Part shown: one piece after another, positions 35,657-46,381 of the stretch
How the letters are laid out: each line of letters opens with the position of its first letter
Numbering within the stretch: the stretch's first letter is position 1
DNA from: Bradyrhizobium neotropicale
Lineage (GTDB): Bacteria > Pseudomonadota > Alphaproteobacteria > Rhizobiales > Xanthobacteraceae
Assembly (NCBI RefSeq): GCF_001641695.1
Contig: NZ_LSEF01000090.1
Coordinates: 47,228-111,227 of the forward strand
DNA: 64,000 bases
Direction: 5' to 3'
The notes under the pieces: model-generated
Databases searched by the model: none
What the model was told of the DNA's origin: nothing
The model's input: only the letters and a program-made list of their open reading frames with translations
Program-made: the position numbers and the translations under genes

Positions 35657-36021
35657 CCGATACGATCTTCGTCACCGGCCTGTCGATCCATGCCCGCCAC
35701 GGCGTGATGGACCACGAAACCGAGGTCGGCCAGCGCTTTGTGATCGATCTCGAACTCTATACCGACCTGTCGGAGCCGTCGCGCACCGACCGGCTCGCCG
35801 ATACGGTGTCTTACGCCGAAGTCGTGGCGACCACGACGGCAGCGTTCAAGAACACCAACTACAAGCTGCTGGAGCGCGCGGCCGGCGCGGTCGCCGACGC
35901 CATCCTGTCGCACTTCCCGCGCATCCGCGCGGTGAAGGTCACCGTGCACAAGCCGCATGCCCCGATCGCGGCGATCTTCGACGACGTCGGCATCATGCTG
36001 ACGCGGTCTCGGCATCCCTGA
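35653..36021 (+). CDS. folB: Dihydroneopterin aldolase
   Basis: A 122-residue enzyme converting dihydroneopterin to hydroxymethyl-dihydropterin and glycolaldehyde, one step before FolK. The pattern Ala-Arg-His-Gly-Val-Met-Asp-His-Glu-Thr-Glu-Val-Gly-Gln near residue 14 and Asp-Thr-Val-Ser-Tyr-Ala-Glu-Val near residue 52 are family hallmarks, with the C-terminal Val-Thr-Val-His-Lys-Pro strand. Length is typical (about 120). It overlaps folP at its start and folK at its end. Confidence 0.94.
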
Positions 36022-36512
36022 TGGCGAGCGCCCTGATCGCACTCGGCGGCAATGTCGGCGATGTCCGCGCGACGTTCAAGAAGGCGATCGCCCATATCTG
36101 CGGCATGGCGCAAGCCGCACTGATCGCCCGCTCGGCGGATTATGCGACCCCGCCCTGGGGCGACGCAGACCAGGATCCCTTCATCAACGCCTGCATTGAG
36201 ATCGAGACGAGCCTCGATCCGCATGCGCTGCTGTTCGTGCTGCAGAAGGTCGAGCAGAAATTCGGCCGCATGCGGACCCGGGAGCGGCGCTGGGGGCCGC
36301 GCACGCTCGATCTCGACATGATCGCCTATGACGATGTGTCGCTGCAGACGCCCGACCTGACGCTGCCGCATCCGCGCCTGTTCGATCGCGCCTTCGTGCT
36401 GGTGCCGCTCGCCGAAATCGCGCCGGACCGCGTGATCGGCGGCATCCGTGTGCGCGACGGGCTGGCCAGCATCTCAACGCAAGGAATTGAGCGGCTTTCG
36501 GATACCGGCTAA
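36021..36512 (+). CDS. folK: HPPK (6-hydroxymethyl-dihydropterin pyrophosphokinase)
   Basis: A 163-residue kinase that transfers pyrophosphate from ATP to the pterin, making the FolP substrate. Motifs: Ala-Leu-Gly-Gly-Asn-Val-Gly-Asp at residues 7-14, Arg-Arg-Trp-Gly-Pro-Arg-Thr-Leu-Asp-Leu-Asp near residue 93 and Leu-Pro-His-Pro-Arg. The start shares one base with the folB stop (TGATG). A longer open frame extends upstream through folB but is a frame shadow. Length is normal. Confidence 0.95.
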   Translation: MASALIALGGNVGDVRATFKKAIAHICGMAQAALIARSADYATPPWGDADQDPFINACIEIETSLDPHALLFVLQKVEQKFGRMRTRERRWGPRTLDLDMIAYDDVSLQTPDLTLPHPRLFDRAFVLVPLAEIAPDRVIGGIRVRDGLASISTQGIERLSDTG

Positions 36513-36587
36513 CAAGAAAACAACCGTTTGCAGGGACGGCTGGCCGTGGCAATTTCGCCGCCGAACAACAAGGATTTTTGGGACCTA

Positions 36588-38456
36588 ATGACCTCCGTGA
36601 CTGACGACCTGCCGCTTGCGGCCGAGTTTCCCAAGGCGCAGTACGAGGACTGGCGCAAGCTGGTCGATGGCGTGCTGAAGGGCGCGCCGTTCGAGAAGCT
36701 GGTCGGCAAGACCTATGACGGGCTCAAGATCGATCCGCTCTATCAGCGCGCCAAGGACGTGGCGCCCGTGCCAGGACGGCCCGCGGCGGCGCCGTGGCAG
36801 ATCATGCAGCGGATCGATCATCCCGACGCCGTACTCGCGAACGCGCAGGCGCTCACCGATCTCGAGAACGGCGCCACGGGGCTCGCGCTCGCGTTCGCCG
36901 GCGGCAATGGCAGCTACGGCTTTGGCCTGGAACCGACCGCGGATGCCGTCGCAAAGGTCTTGAAAGACGTTCATCTCGATGCCGGCATCGGCATCGAGAT
37001 CCAGGTCGGTCCGCAATCGCGGATGGCGGCGATCCATGTCGCCGAATACGTCAAGGGCAAGGGCATCGATCCCGCCGCCTGCGACATCCGCTTCGGGCTC
37101 GATCCGCTCGCGGCCGGCGCAGCGTGGGGCCACAGCCCCTACACCTGGGAGGAGATCGTTCCGGCCGTCACCGGCGCCATCAAGGGCCTCGCCGCGCTCG
37201 GCTTCAAGGGGCCGTTCGCATCAGGCGACGGGCGCGTGATCCATGATGCCGGCGGCTCGGAGGTCCAGGAACTCGCCTTCGTACTTGCCTGTGGCGTCGC
37301 TTACTTGCGCGCGATCGAAAGCGCTGGCGTTCCGCTCGAGCAGGCGCAGGGCATGGTCTATGCGCGGCTCGCCGCCGACGCCGACCAGTTCCTGACCATG
37401 GCAAAATTCCGCGCGCTGCGGCTGCTCTGGGCACGCATCGAGCAGGCCTGCGGTCTGACACCCAAGCCGCTGTTCGTCGCCGCCGACACCGCCTGGCGCA
37501 TGCTGACGCAGCGCGATCCCTATGTGAACATGCTGCGCGCGACCATGGCGACATTCGCCGCGGGGCTCGCCGGGGCCAACGCGATCACGGTGCTGCCGCA
37601 CACGCTGGCGCTTGGGCTACCCGATCCCTTTGCGCGGCGCGTGGCGCGCAACACGCAGCTTCTGCTGCTTGAGGAAAGCAATCTCGCAAAAGTCTCTGAT
37701 CCCGCGGCCGGCGCCGGCGGCATCGAGACGCTGACGGCGCAGCTTAGTGAAGCGGCCTGGGCGCTGTTCCAGGAGAGCGAAAGAGCCGGCGGCGCCTTTG
37801 CCGCGCTTCAGCAAGGTCTTTTCCAGGGCAAGGTCGCGGCCGCGCGCAAGGCGCGTGAGGCCAACATCGCAAAACGCCGCGACGTGCTGACCGGCGCCAG
37901 CGAGTTTCCGAACCTGCATGAGAGCGTGACGGTCGTGCTCAAGGCTACGCCGGTCGCGCTGCCGCCCTATGGCGAGCAGAAATACAAGTTCGAAGCGCTG
38001 CCGCCGATCCGGCTGGCGCAACCGTTCGAAGCGCTTCGCGACAAATCGGATGCGGCGTTGAAAGCGCACGGCACGCGGCCGAGGGTGTTCCTGGCCAATC
38101 TCGGCACACCCGCCGATTTCACGGCACGCGCAACCTTTGCGAAAAGCTTCTTCGAAGCCGGTGGAATTCAGGCCATCGATAGCGAGGGCTTTGCCGATCC
38201 AGCCGAGCTTGCGACCGCCTTCAAGGCCTCCGGCGCCGGGTTCGTCTGCCTTTGTTCCAGCGACAAGGTCTATACGGGCCAGGCGGAAGCCGCGGCGCAG
38301 GCCCTGCAACAGGCCGGCGCAGCACATATCTATCTGGCTGGCCGTCCCACTGATGCCGAGGCGGCCGTGCGCGCGGCCGGCGTCAGCGGCTTCATCTTCG
38401 CAGGCGCCGATGCGCTTGCGACGCTGCAAGACGCCTATCGACGGATGGAACAGTGA
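36588..38456 (+). CDS. mutA: Methylmalonyl-CoA mutase small subunit
   Basis: A 622-residue protein matching the MutA (beta) subunit. The N-terminal barrel has Gln-Ile-Met-Gln-Arg-Ile-Asp-His and the second part is a B12-domain-like fold, but the ligand motif Asp-X-His-X-X-Gly is absent (the site reads Leu-Gly-Thr-Pro-Ala-Asp-Phe), as expected for the non-catalytic subunit. It pairs with the large subunit at 38953 to interconvert methylmalonyl- and succinyl-CoA. Start options are ATG 36588 (used) or GTG 36546. Its stop overlaps the next gene by 4 bp. Confidence 0.92.
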   Translation: MTSVTDDLPLAAEFPKAQYEDWRKLVDGVLKGAPFEKLVGKTYDGLKIDPLYQRAKDVAPVPGRPAAAPWQIMQRIDHPDAVLANAQALTDLENGATGLALAFAGGNGSYGFGLEPTADAVAKVLKDVHLDAGIGIEIQVGPQSRMAAIHVAEYVKGKGIDPAACDIRFGLDPLAAGAAWGHSPYTWEEIVPAVTGAIKGLAALGFKGPFASGDGRVIHDAGGSEVQELAFVLACGVAYLRAIESAGVPLEQAQGMVYARLAADADQFLTMAKFRALRLLWARIEQACGLTPKPLFVAADTAWRMLTQRDPYVNMLRATMATFAAGLAGANAITVLPHTLALGLPDPFARRVARNTQLLLLEESNLAKVSDPAAGAGGIETLTAQLSEAAWALFQESERAGGAFAALQQGLFQGKVAAARKAREANIAKRRDVLTGASEFPNLHESVTVVLKATPVALPPYGEQKYKFEALPPIRLAQPFEALRDKSDAALKAHGTRPRVFLANLGTPADFTARATFAKSFFEAGGIQAIDSEGFADPAELATAFKASGAGFVCLCSSDKVYTGQAEAAAQALQQAGAAHIYLAGRPTDAEAAVRAAGVSGFIFAGADALATLQDAYRRMEQ

Positions 38457-38920
38457 TGACCGAAGCAGGCAAACCAGTTCTCACCGGCGGCTGCCAATGC
38501 GGCGCGGTGCGCTTTGCGGTGACGGCGGCACCGACCCGGATCTCGATCTGCCATTGCCGCATGTGCCAGAAGGCGAGCGGCGCTCCGTTCGCCTCCTTTG
38601 CCGACATCAACAAGACCGATTTCGCCTGGACCAAGGGCTCGCCCTCGGCGTTCCGCTCCTCCTCGATCGCGGAGCGCGATTTCTGCCCGGCCTGCGGCAC
38701 GCCGCTCAGCTTCCGTCGCATCGATGGCGACCGGGTCGAGATCATGACCGGCGCCTTCGACCACCCCGATCGGGTGGCACCGACGCGGCAGTATGGAACC
38801 GAATCCCGCCTCGGCTGGGTGGTTGGCATCGCCAATCTGCCGAGCCAGACCACGCAGCAGAATTACGGACCGGAGAAGATGGCGACCATCGTCAGCCATC
38901 AGCATCCGGACCATGATTAG
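38453..38920 (+). CDS. GFA-family (Mss4-like fold) zinc protein
   Basis: A 155-residue protein with a CENP-V/GFA zinc fold. Ligands are in Gly-Gly-Cys-Gln-Cys-Gly-Ala-Val near residue 12, Cys-His-Cys-Arg-Met-Cys near residue 33 and Cys-Pro-Ala-Cys-Gly-Thr-Pro near residue 78. Family members include a glutathione-formaldehyde enzyme, but most have unknown roles. It is tightly inserted between the two mutase subunit genes (ATGA overlap with mutA, 32 bp before mutB), which is unexpected for a mutase operon. Confidence 0.9.
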   Translation: MMTEAGKPVLTGGCQCGAVRFAVTAAPTRISICHCRMCQKASGAPFASFADINKTDFAWTKGSPSAFRSSSIAERDFCPACGTPLSFRRIDGDRVEIMTGAFDHPDRVAPTRQYGTESRLGWVVGIANLPSQTTQQNYGPEKMATIVSHQHPDHD

Positions 38921-38952
38921 CTTACGCGCTCACCTCTGATATGGTTGGAACC

Positions 38953-41109
<2,157 letters not shown>

Positions 41110-41279
41110 TTCACCGCCGCTCGGCACTCTGCATCAAACCGGCAGGCCCGTTGCCGCGACCAATCTTCACGACCCGGTGTTCGCACCGGGCGTTCTGCAC
41201 CGGTTCATCCTGTGATGTTATGCCGTGGCAGATGTTCGGCCGCCGCCCTGGCGGCCTTTCGGAAGGCGCATGAAAATTC

Positions 41280-42107
41280 ATGAATACTGATGTGACACAC
41301 CATCGTGCAACTGCGCGCGCAGGGCTGCTCCTGCACACGATCGCGATCCTCTCGGCTATCGCTGCGATCTCCACAGCCTCCCCCACCTACGCCGCCGATC
41401 CCAAGCCCGACGCCGAGATCAAGACCAAGAGCATCGAGGCGCGCGTGCTGCTCGACGACAGGATCAAGGCGGATGCGGCGCTGGCGGCGGATTGCCTCGC
41501 CGAAGGCAAGAAATGGCTCGACAAGAACGCGACTGAATCTGCCGCCTCGCGCAAGCAGGACCCGCAGTTCTTCAAGGACGGCGGCTGGGATTTCGAGCGC
41601 AAGTACACCATCCGCTCGGTCGTCGCCGACCGCTATGTGAGCGTCCTGCGCCATGACTACATGGATACCCACGGCGCCCACCCCAATTCCGACGTGAACA
41701 CGATCCTGTGGGACAAGACCGAGAACAAGCGCATCTCGATCCGCCCGTTCTTCACCGAGACCGCCGACAACGGCCCGACCATGAAGGCGATGGTGAAAGC
41801 CGTGATCGCCTCGCTCAAAATCGAAAAGAAGAAGCGTGACACCAGCGAGACCGCGACCGACGAGTGGTTCAAGGACGTCGCGCCGAGCCTGCTCAAGATC
41901 GGCGCGGTGACGCTGGCGCCATCGACTGAGGCAGGCAAGAGCTCCGGCCTCACCTTCCACTATCCGCCCTACGCCGTCGGCCCCTACGCCGAGGGCGAAT
42001 ATGTCGCCTTCGTGCCCTGGGAGACGCTGAAACCGTACCTTGCGGCGGATGGCGCGCGCATCTTCGGCGGCGCACGGCCGAAGGGCGATGAGGATGACGG
42101 TCAGTGA
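41280..42107 (+). CDS. Exported DUF3298/DUF4163 (RsiV-like) domain protein
   Basis: A 275-residue protein with an N-terminal signal peptide (hydrophobic about residues 14-34, cut near Thr-Tyr-Ala-Ala). The mature part has the RsiV-type layout: Tyr-Val-Ser-Val-Leu-Arg-His-Asp-Tyr-Met near residue 120, Thr-His-Gly-Ala-His-Pro after it, and a C-terminal Tyr-Ala-Val-Gly-Pro-Tyr-Ala-Glu-Gly. Bacillus RsiV is an anti-sigma that binds lysozyme, but here there is no sigma factor next to it and no membrane anchor after cleavage. Family proteins may bind glycans. Confidence 0.82.
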   Translation: MNTDVTHHRATARAGLLLHTIAILSAIAAISTASPTYAADPKPDAEIKTKSIEARVLLDDRIKADAALAADCLAEGKKWLDKNATESAASRKQDPQFFKDGGWDFERKYTIRSVVADRYVSVLRHDYMDTHGAHPNSDVNTILWDKTENKRISIRPFFTETADNGPTMKAMVKAVIASLKIEKKKRDTSETATDEWFKDVAPSLLKIGAVTLAPSTEAGKSSGLTFHYPPYAVGPYAEGEYVAFVPWETLKPYLAADGARIFGGARPKGDEDDGQ

Positions 42108-42238
42108 CCACGCTTTGAGCTGCACGTTGTTGCTCACAAGGCAGTGGTAGCGCTACCTTGCGGCGGCGCTGCAAAGCCGACTAGAATGCCGCCATCGACA
42201 AGAGCGCCCGACATTACGGGCGCCGCTGGGAGGCATTC

Positions 42239-43231
42239 ATGTCCAAGCTCACCCGCCGCGCTTTCGCGGCCTCGTCCGCTGCTGTCGCAGCATCCGCCGC
42301 TTTCGGTTTCAAGCCCGCGCTCGCGCAAGCCTATCCGGCACGGCCGGTCACCGTGATCGTGCCCTGGGGCGCCGGCGGCGGCACGGATGCCACCGCGCGC
42401 ATTGTCGCAGCACTGCTGGAAAAGGATCTCGGCCAGCCCTTCAACGTCGTCAACCGCACCGGCGGGTCTGGCGTGGTGGGTCACACTGCGATCGCGACTG
42501 CCCAGCCGGACGGCTACACCATCGGCATGCTCACCGTCGAAATCTCGATGATGCACTGGCAGGGCCTGACCGACCTGACGCCGCGGAGCTACACCCCGCT
42601 GGCGCTGATGAACGAGGACCCGCCGGGTATCCAGGTCTCGTCCTCCTCGCCCTACAAGACGGTCAAGGACCTCGCCGACGCGATCAAGGCCGCGCCTCCC
42701 GGCAAGTTCAAGGCCTCCGGCACCGGCCAGGGCGGCATCTGGCATCTCGCGCTGGTCGGCTGGATGCAGGCGATGGGCCTGCCCGCCAACCAGGTGGCCT
42801 GGGTGCCCTCGAACGGCGCAGCACCTGCGATGCAGGATCTCGCCGCCGGCGGCCTCGACCTCACCACGTGCTCGGTGCCGGAAGCCCGCGCCATCATCGA
42901 GGCGGGCAAGGCGAGAAGCCTTGCCATCATGGCGCCCGCGCGCAATCCGATCTTCCCCGACGTGCCGACGCTGAAGGAGTCGATGGGCGTCAACTACGCC
43001 ACCGGCGCCTGGCGCGGCATCGGCGCGCCGAAGAACCTGCCGCCGGAGATCACGGCAAAACTCACCGCGGCGCTGAAGAAGGTTTACGACTCCGCCGAGT
43101 TCAAGGATTTCATGAGCAATCGCGGCTTCGGCACGGTGTGGGGCGACGGCGGCCAGTTCGGCAGCTTCATGGACAAGGGTGACGCTCAGATGGGCGAAGC
43201 GATGAAGGCTGCCGGCCTGACGAAGGCGTAA
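42239..43231 (+). CDS. tctC: Tripartite tricarboxylate receptor (Bug/TctC family)
   Basis: A 330-residue periplasmic binding protein. The N-terminus has Thr-Arg-Arg-Ala-Phe-Ala followed by a hydrophobic stretch and Ala-Leu-Ala-Gln-Ala, so export may be by Tat. The mature start Tyr-Pro-Ala-Arg-Pro-Val-Thr-Val-Ile-Val-Pro-Trp-Gly-Ala-Gly-Gly is diagnostic. It delivers a carboxylate to the TctB-TctA membrane pair encoded just after. The ligand is unknown; Bug proteins bind dicarboxylates, amino acids and others. A strong hairpin separates it from tctB. Confidence 0.93.
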   Translation: MSKLTRRAFAASSAAVAASAAFGFKPALAQAYPARPVTVIVPWGAGGGTDATARIVAALLEKDLGQPFNVVNRTGGSGVVGHTAIATAQPDGYTIGMLTVEISMMHWQGLTDLTPRSYTPLALMNEDPPGIQVSSSSPYKTVKDLADAIKAAPPGKFKASGTGQGGIWHLALVGWMQAMGLPANQVAWVPSNGAAPAMQDLAAGGLDLTTCSVPEARAIIEAGKARSLAIMAPARNPIFPDVPTLKESMGVNYATGAWRGIGAPKNLPPEITAKLTAALKKVYDSAEFKDFMSNRGFGTVWGDGGQFGSFMDKGDAQMGEAMKAAGLTKA

Positions 43232-43279
43232 TCTCGCATCGGCTCACCGGCATGATCTCGGGCCCGCACACTCTGCTCA

Positions 43280-43303
43280 CCTCTCCCCGCAAGCGGGGAG
43301 AGG
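43280..43303. repeat. Hairpin CCTCTCCCCGC/GCGGGGAGAGG between tctC and tctB
   Basis: A perfect 11-bp stem around two bases. It is a known intergenic palindrome type in bradyrhizobia and could also stabilise or attenuate the tctC transcript so that more receptor than membrane subunit is made. Confidence 0.7.
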
Positions 43304-43330
43304 GAGAACTTCTCTCATAGGACTCCTCCC

Positions 43331-43825
43331 ATGCGTCTTCCCGACTCCGTCACGGGATCGTTTCTCGTCGCACTCGGCGCGGCGGCGGCCTATGGCGGCT
43401 GGATCCTGCCGCCGGTGCCGGGCCAGCCGGTCGGCCCCAACGTATTTCCGCTCGTGATCGGTGTGGGCCTTGCGCTGTGCGGGCTCGCGATCGTGTTCGG
43501 CATTGGCCATTCCTTCGAGGAGGAGGAAGAGCTGATCCCGATCGAGGACGGCCAGGCCGCCGCCGCGCCGCCACCGCAAAACAAGCTCTACAGCCTGCGC
43601 GCCTTGCTGCCGCCGGCACTCTTGCTGTTCTACGTCTTCGCAGCCGACCGGCTCGGATTCATCATCACCGCGGCGGTCATGGTCTACGTGACCTCGACCG
43701 CGCTCGGCGCGAAGTGGAAGCTCGCGCTGCCGCTCGCGGCGCTGTCACCCTTCGCCATCCATCTCATCTTCGGCAAGCTGCTGCGCGTGCCGCTGCCCGC
43801 CGGCCTGTTGCCGACGCCCTGGTGA
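43331..43825 (+). CDS. tctB: TctB-family small membrane subunit
   Basis: A 164-residue protein with about four membrane helices (near residues 8-27, 36-56, 93-110 and 120-145), the standard layout for the small TctB subunit of tripartite tricarboxylate transporters. Gly-Trp-Ile-Leu-Pro-Pro-Val-Pro-Gly and Gly-Pro-Asn-Val-Phe-Pro near residues 24-40 fit the family. It is followed by tctA after 3 bp, so they are expressed together. Confidence 0.88.
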   Translation: MRLPDSVTGSFLVALGAAAAYGGWILPPVPGQPVGPNVFPLVIGVGLALCGLAIVFGIGHSFEEEEELIPIEDGQAAAAPPPQNKLYSLRALLPPALLLFYVFAADRLGFIITAAVMVYVTSTALGAKWKLALPLAALSPFAIHLIFGKLLRVPLPAGLLPTPW

Positions 43826-43828
43826 TCC

Positions 43829-45340
43829 ATGCTGAAAACCCTGATTGATGCGTTCGCGCTGATCTCCACCTGGGAGGTCGTCATCGCGATGTTCGCAGCC
43901 TCCGTGTACGGGCTCGTCATCGGCTCACTGCCGGGCCTGTCGGCGACGATGGCGACCGCCCTGCTCGTCCCCGTCACCTTCTACCTGTCGCCGATCGCGG
44001 CGATCGCGACCATCGTCGCGGCGTCCTCGATGGCGATCTTTTCCGGCGACATCCCCGGCGCGCTCTTGCGCATTCCCGGTACGCCCGCCTCTGCCGCCTA
44101 TGCGGACGAAGCCTACGCCATGACCCGAAAGGGCCAGGCCGAGCTCGCGCTCGGAGCCGGCGTGTGGTTCTCCGCGGTCGGCGGCATCGCCGGCGTGCTG
44201 TCGCTGATGATCCTGGCGCCGCCGCTGGCCGAGATCGCGCTGTCGTTCTCGACCTTCGAATATTTCTGGCTTGCCCTGCTCGGCCTGATGTGCGCGACGC
44301 TGGTGGCGCGCTCCTCGCCGGTGAAGGCGATCGCCGGCATGTTCATCGGCCTGCTCGTCTCCTGCATCGGCATCGAGAATCCCGGCGGCGTGCCGCGCTT
44401 CACCTTCGGCATCACCGATCTGTTCGGCGGCATCGAGCCGATCCCGGCGCTGGTCGGCGTCTTCGCGGTGGCGCAGGTGATGCGCGCGATGCTAACGCCC
44501 GAGCCGCCGCCGCTGCCGCGGCGAAAGTTCGGGAGCATCATGGCCGGCCAGTGGTCGCTGACCAGGAAATACCACTGGCAGATGACGCGCGGGAACATCG
44601 TCGGCATCATCATCGGCGTGCTGCCGGGAGCGGGCGCCGACATGGCCGCCTGGGTCTCATACGCGATGTCGAAGCGCTTCTCCAAGGAGCCGCAAAAGTT
44701 CGGCACCGGCCATGTCGAGGGCCTGGTCGAGGCGGGCGCCAGCAACAATGCCAGCATCGCCTCGGGCTGGGTGCCCTCGCTGCTGTTCGGCATACCCGGC
44801 GACACCATCGCGGCGATCGCGATCGGCGTGCTCTACATGAAGGGGCTCAATCCGGGCCCGACGCTGTTCACCGAGAAAGCGTCGAGCATGTACGCGATCT
44901 ATCTGATGTTCATCATCGCGAACATTCTGATGATCCCGCTCGGCATCGCCATGATCCGGGTCGCGGCCTACATCCTGCTGGCGCCGCGCTCCACCGTGAT
45001 GCCGATCATCATGCTCTGCTGCGCGGTCGGCTCGTTCGCGATCGGCAACAACATGTTCGGCGTCGTCACCGTCGCCGCCTTTGGCGTGATCGGCTACGTG
45101 ATGGAGGCAAACGGCTATCCCGTGGCCGCCATGGTGCTCGGCATCGTCATGGGCACCATGGTCGAGCAGGCCTTCGTCACCTCGCTGATCAAGTCCGACG
45201 GCAGCATCTTGCCGTTCTTCGAGCGCCCGGTTGCCGCGATCCTCGCCGCCATGGCGATCGGCGCGCTGCTCTGGCCGGTGATGGTGTGGGTGTGGCGGAA
45301 GGTGAAACCGGCACAGACGGCGGCGGCAACATCGCGGTGA
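43829..45340 (+). CDS. tctA: TctA-family large membrane subunit
   Basis: A 503-residue polytopic permease with about twelve helices. Family motifs: Gly-Ser-Leu-Pro-Gly-Leu-Ser-Ala-Thr-Met near residue 32, Phe-Gly-Ile-Pro-Gly-Asp-Thr-Ile-Ala near residue 320 and Gly-Val-Leu-Pro-Gly-Ala-Gly-Ala-Asp near residue 263. It is the ion-driven translocation subunit of the Tct system in the inner membrane. Together with the receptor it makes a complete transporter located between the mutase genes and meaB. Confidence 0.94.
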   Translation: MLKTLIDAFALISTWEVVIAMFAASVYGLVIGSLPGLSATMATALLVPVTFYLSPIAAIATIVAASSMAIFSGDIPGALLRIPGTPASAAYADEAYAMTRKGQAELALGAGVWFSAVGGIAGVLSLMILAPPLAEIALSFSTFEYFWLALLGLMCATLVARSSPVKAIAGMFIGLLVSCIGIENPGGVPRFTFGITDLFGGIEPIPALVGVFAVAQVMRAMLTPEPPPLPRRKFGSIMAGQWSLTRKYHWQMTRGNIVGIIIGVLPGAGADMAAWVSYAMSKRFSKEPQKFGTGHVEGLVEAGASNNASIASGWVPSLLFGIPGDTIAAIAIGVLYMKGLNPGPTLFTEKASSMYAIYLMFIIANILMIPLGIAMIRVAAYILLAPRSTVMPIIMLCCAVGSFAIGNNMFGVVTVAAFGVIGYVMEANGYPVAAMVLGIVMGTMVEQAFVTSLIKSDGSILPFFERPVAAILAAMAIGALLWPVMVWVWRKVKPAQTAAATSR

Positions 45341-45391
45341 TATGGGGCGAGCAGCCCTCGCCTGCCCCGCCGGGGCGTTGTAAAGCAGGGC

Positions 45392-46381
45392 ATGACTGAG
45401 AAGAAGCCCTCGCTGGACACCCAATCCCTCGCACGCGACCTCCGCGCGGGTCACCGCGCCGCGCTGGCGCGCGCCATCACGCTGATCGAGAGCCGGCGCA
45501 GCGACCATCAGGCACTGGCGCGCGCGCTGGTGCAGATGCTGTTGCCCGAGACCGGCAAGGCGGTTCGCGTCGGCATCACCGGGTCGCCCGGCGTCGGCAA
45601 ATCCACCACCATCGATGCGCTCGGCACCTACCTGATCGAGCAGGGCCACAAGGTCGCGGTGCTGGCGGTCGACCCGTCCTCGGCGCGCAGCGGCGGCTCG
45701 ATCCTCGGCGACAAGATGCGGATGGCGCGGCTCTCGGCCTCCGACCACGCCTTCATCCGCCCCTCGCCGTCCTCCGGGACGCTCGGCGGCGTCGCTGCGA
45801 AGACCCGCGAGGCGATGCTGCTGTGCGAGGCGGCCGGCTTCGACGTTGTGCTGGTCGAGACTGTCGGCATCGGCCAGTCGGAAACGGCGGTCTGCGACAT
45901 GACGGACTTCTTCCTGGCGCTGATGCTGCCGGGCGGCGGCGACGAGCTTCAGGGCATCAAGAAGGGCCTCGTCGAGCTCGCCGACATGATCGCGATCAAC
46001 AAGGCCGATGGCGACAATCTCAAGCGCGCCAACATCACGGCCGCCGACTATCGCGGCGCACTGCACATCCTCGCGCCCCGCTCGGAGCACTGGCACCCGC
46101 CGGTCGTCACCTATTCGGCACTGACGGGCAAGGGCATCGCCGAGCTTTGGCAAAAGATCCTGGATCACCGCAAGGCAATGGGCGCATCCGGCGAGTTCGC
46201 GGCGCGACGGCGCGAGCAGCAGGTGAAGTGGATGTGGTCGATGCTTGAGCAGCGCATGCTGGCGCGGCTGCGCACCGAAGCATCCGTGCGCACGAAGGTC
46301 AGAAAGATCGAGGCCGAGGTCGCAGATGGTCATCTCACCCCGGCCCTCGCCGCCGAGCATATCCTGGAGTTGCTGCAATGA
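45392..46381 (+). CDS. meaB: MeaB, GTPase chaperone of methylmalonyl-CoA mutase
   Basis: A 329-residue G3E-type GTPase (formerly ArgK). It binds the mutase, guards it from inactivation and helps load B12. Motifs: Walker A Gly-Ser-Pro-Gly-Val-Gly-Lys-Ser-Thr near residues 63-71, Asp-Pro-Ser-Ser-Ala-Arg-Ser-Gly-Gly-Ser-Ile-Leu-Gly-Asp-Lys in switch I, Glu-Thr-Val-Gly-Ile-Gly-Gln-Ser-Glu in switch II and Asn-Lys-Ala-Asp for guanine. A C-terminal dimerisation helix follows. It is separated from mutB by the DUF3298 gene and the Tct transporter, all on the same strand. Its stop overlaps the next gene by 4 bp. Confidence 0.95.
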   Translation: MTEKKPSLDTQSLARDLRAGHRAALARAITLIESRRSDHQALARALVQMLLPETGKAVRVGITGSPGVGKSTTIDALGTYLIEQGHKVAVLAVDPSSARSGGSILGDKMRMARLSASDHAFIRPSPSSGTLGGVAAKTREAMLLCEAAGFDVVLVETVGIGQSETAVCDMTDFFLALMLPGGGDELQGIKKGLVELADMIAINKADGDNLKRANITAADYRGALHILAPRSEHWHPPVVTYSALTGKGIAELWQKILDHRKAMGASGEFAARRREQQVKWMWSMLEQRMLARLRTEASVRTKVRKIEAEVADGHLTPALAAEHILELLQ

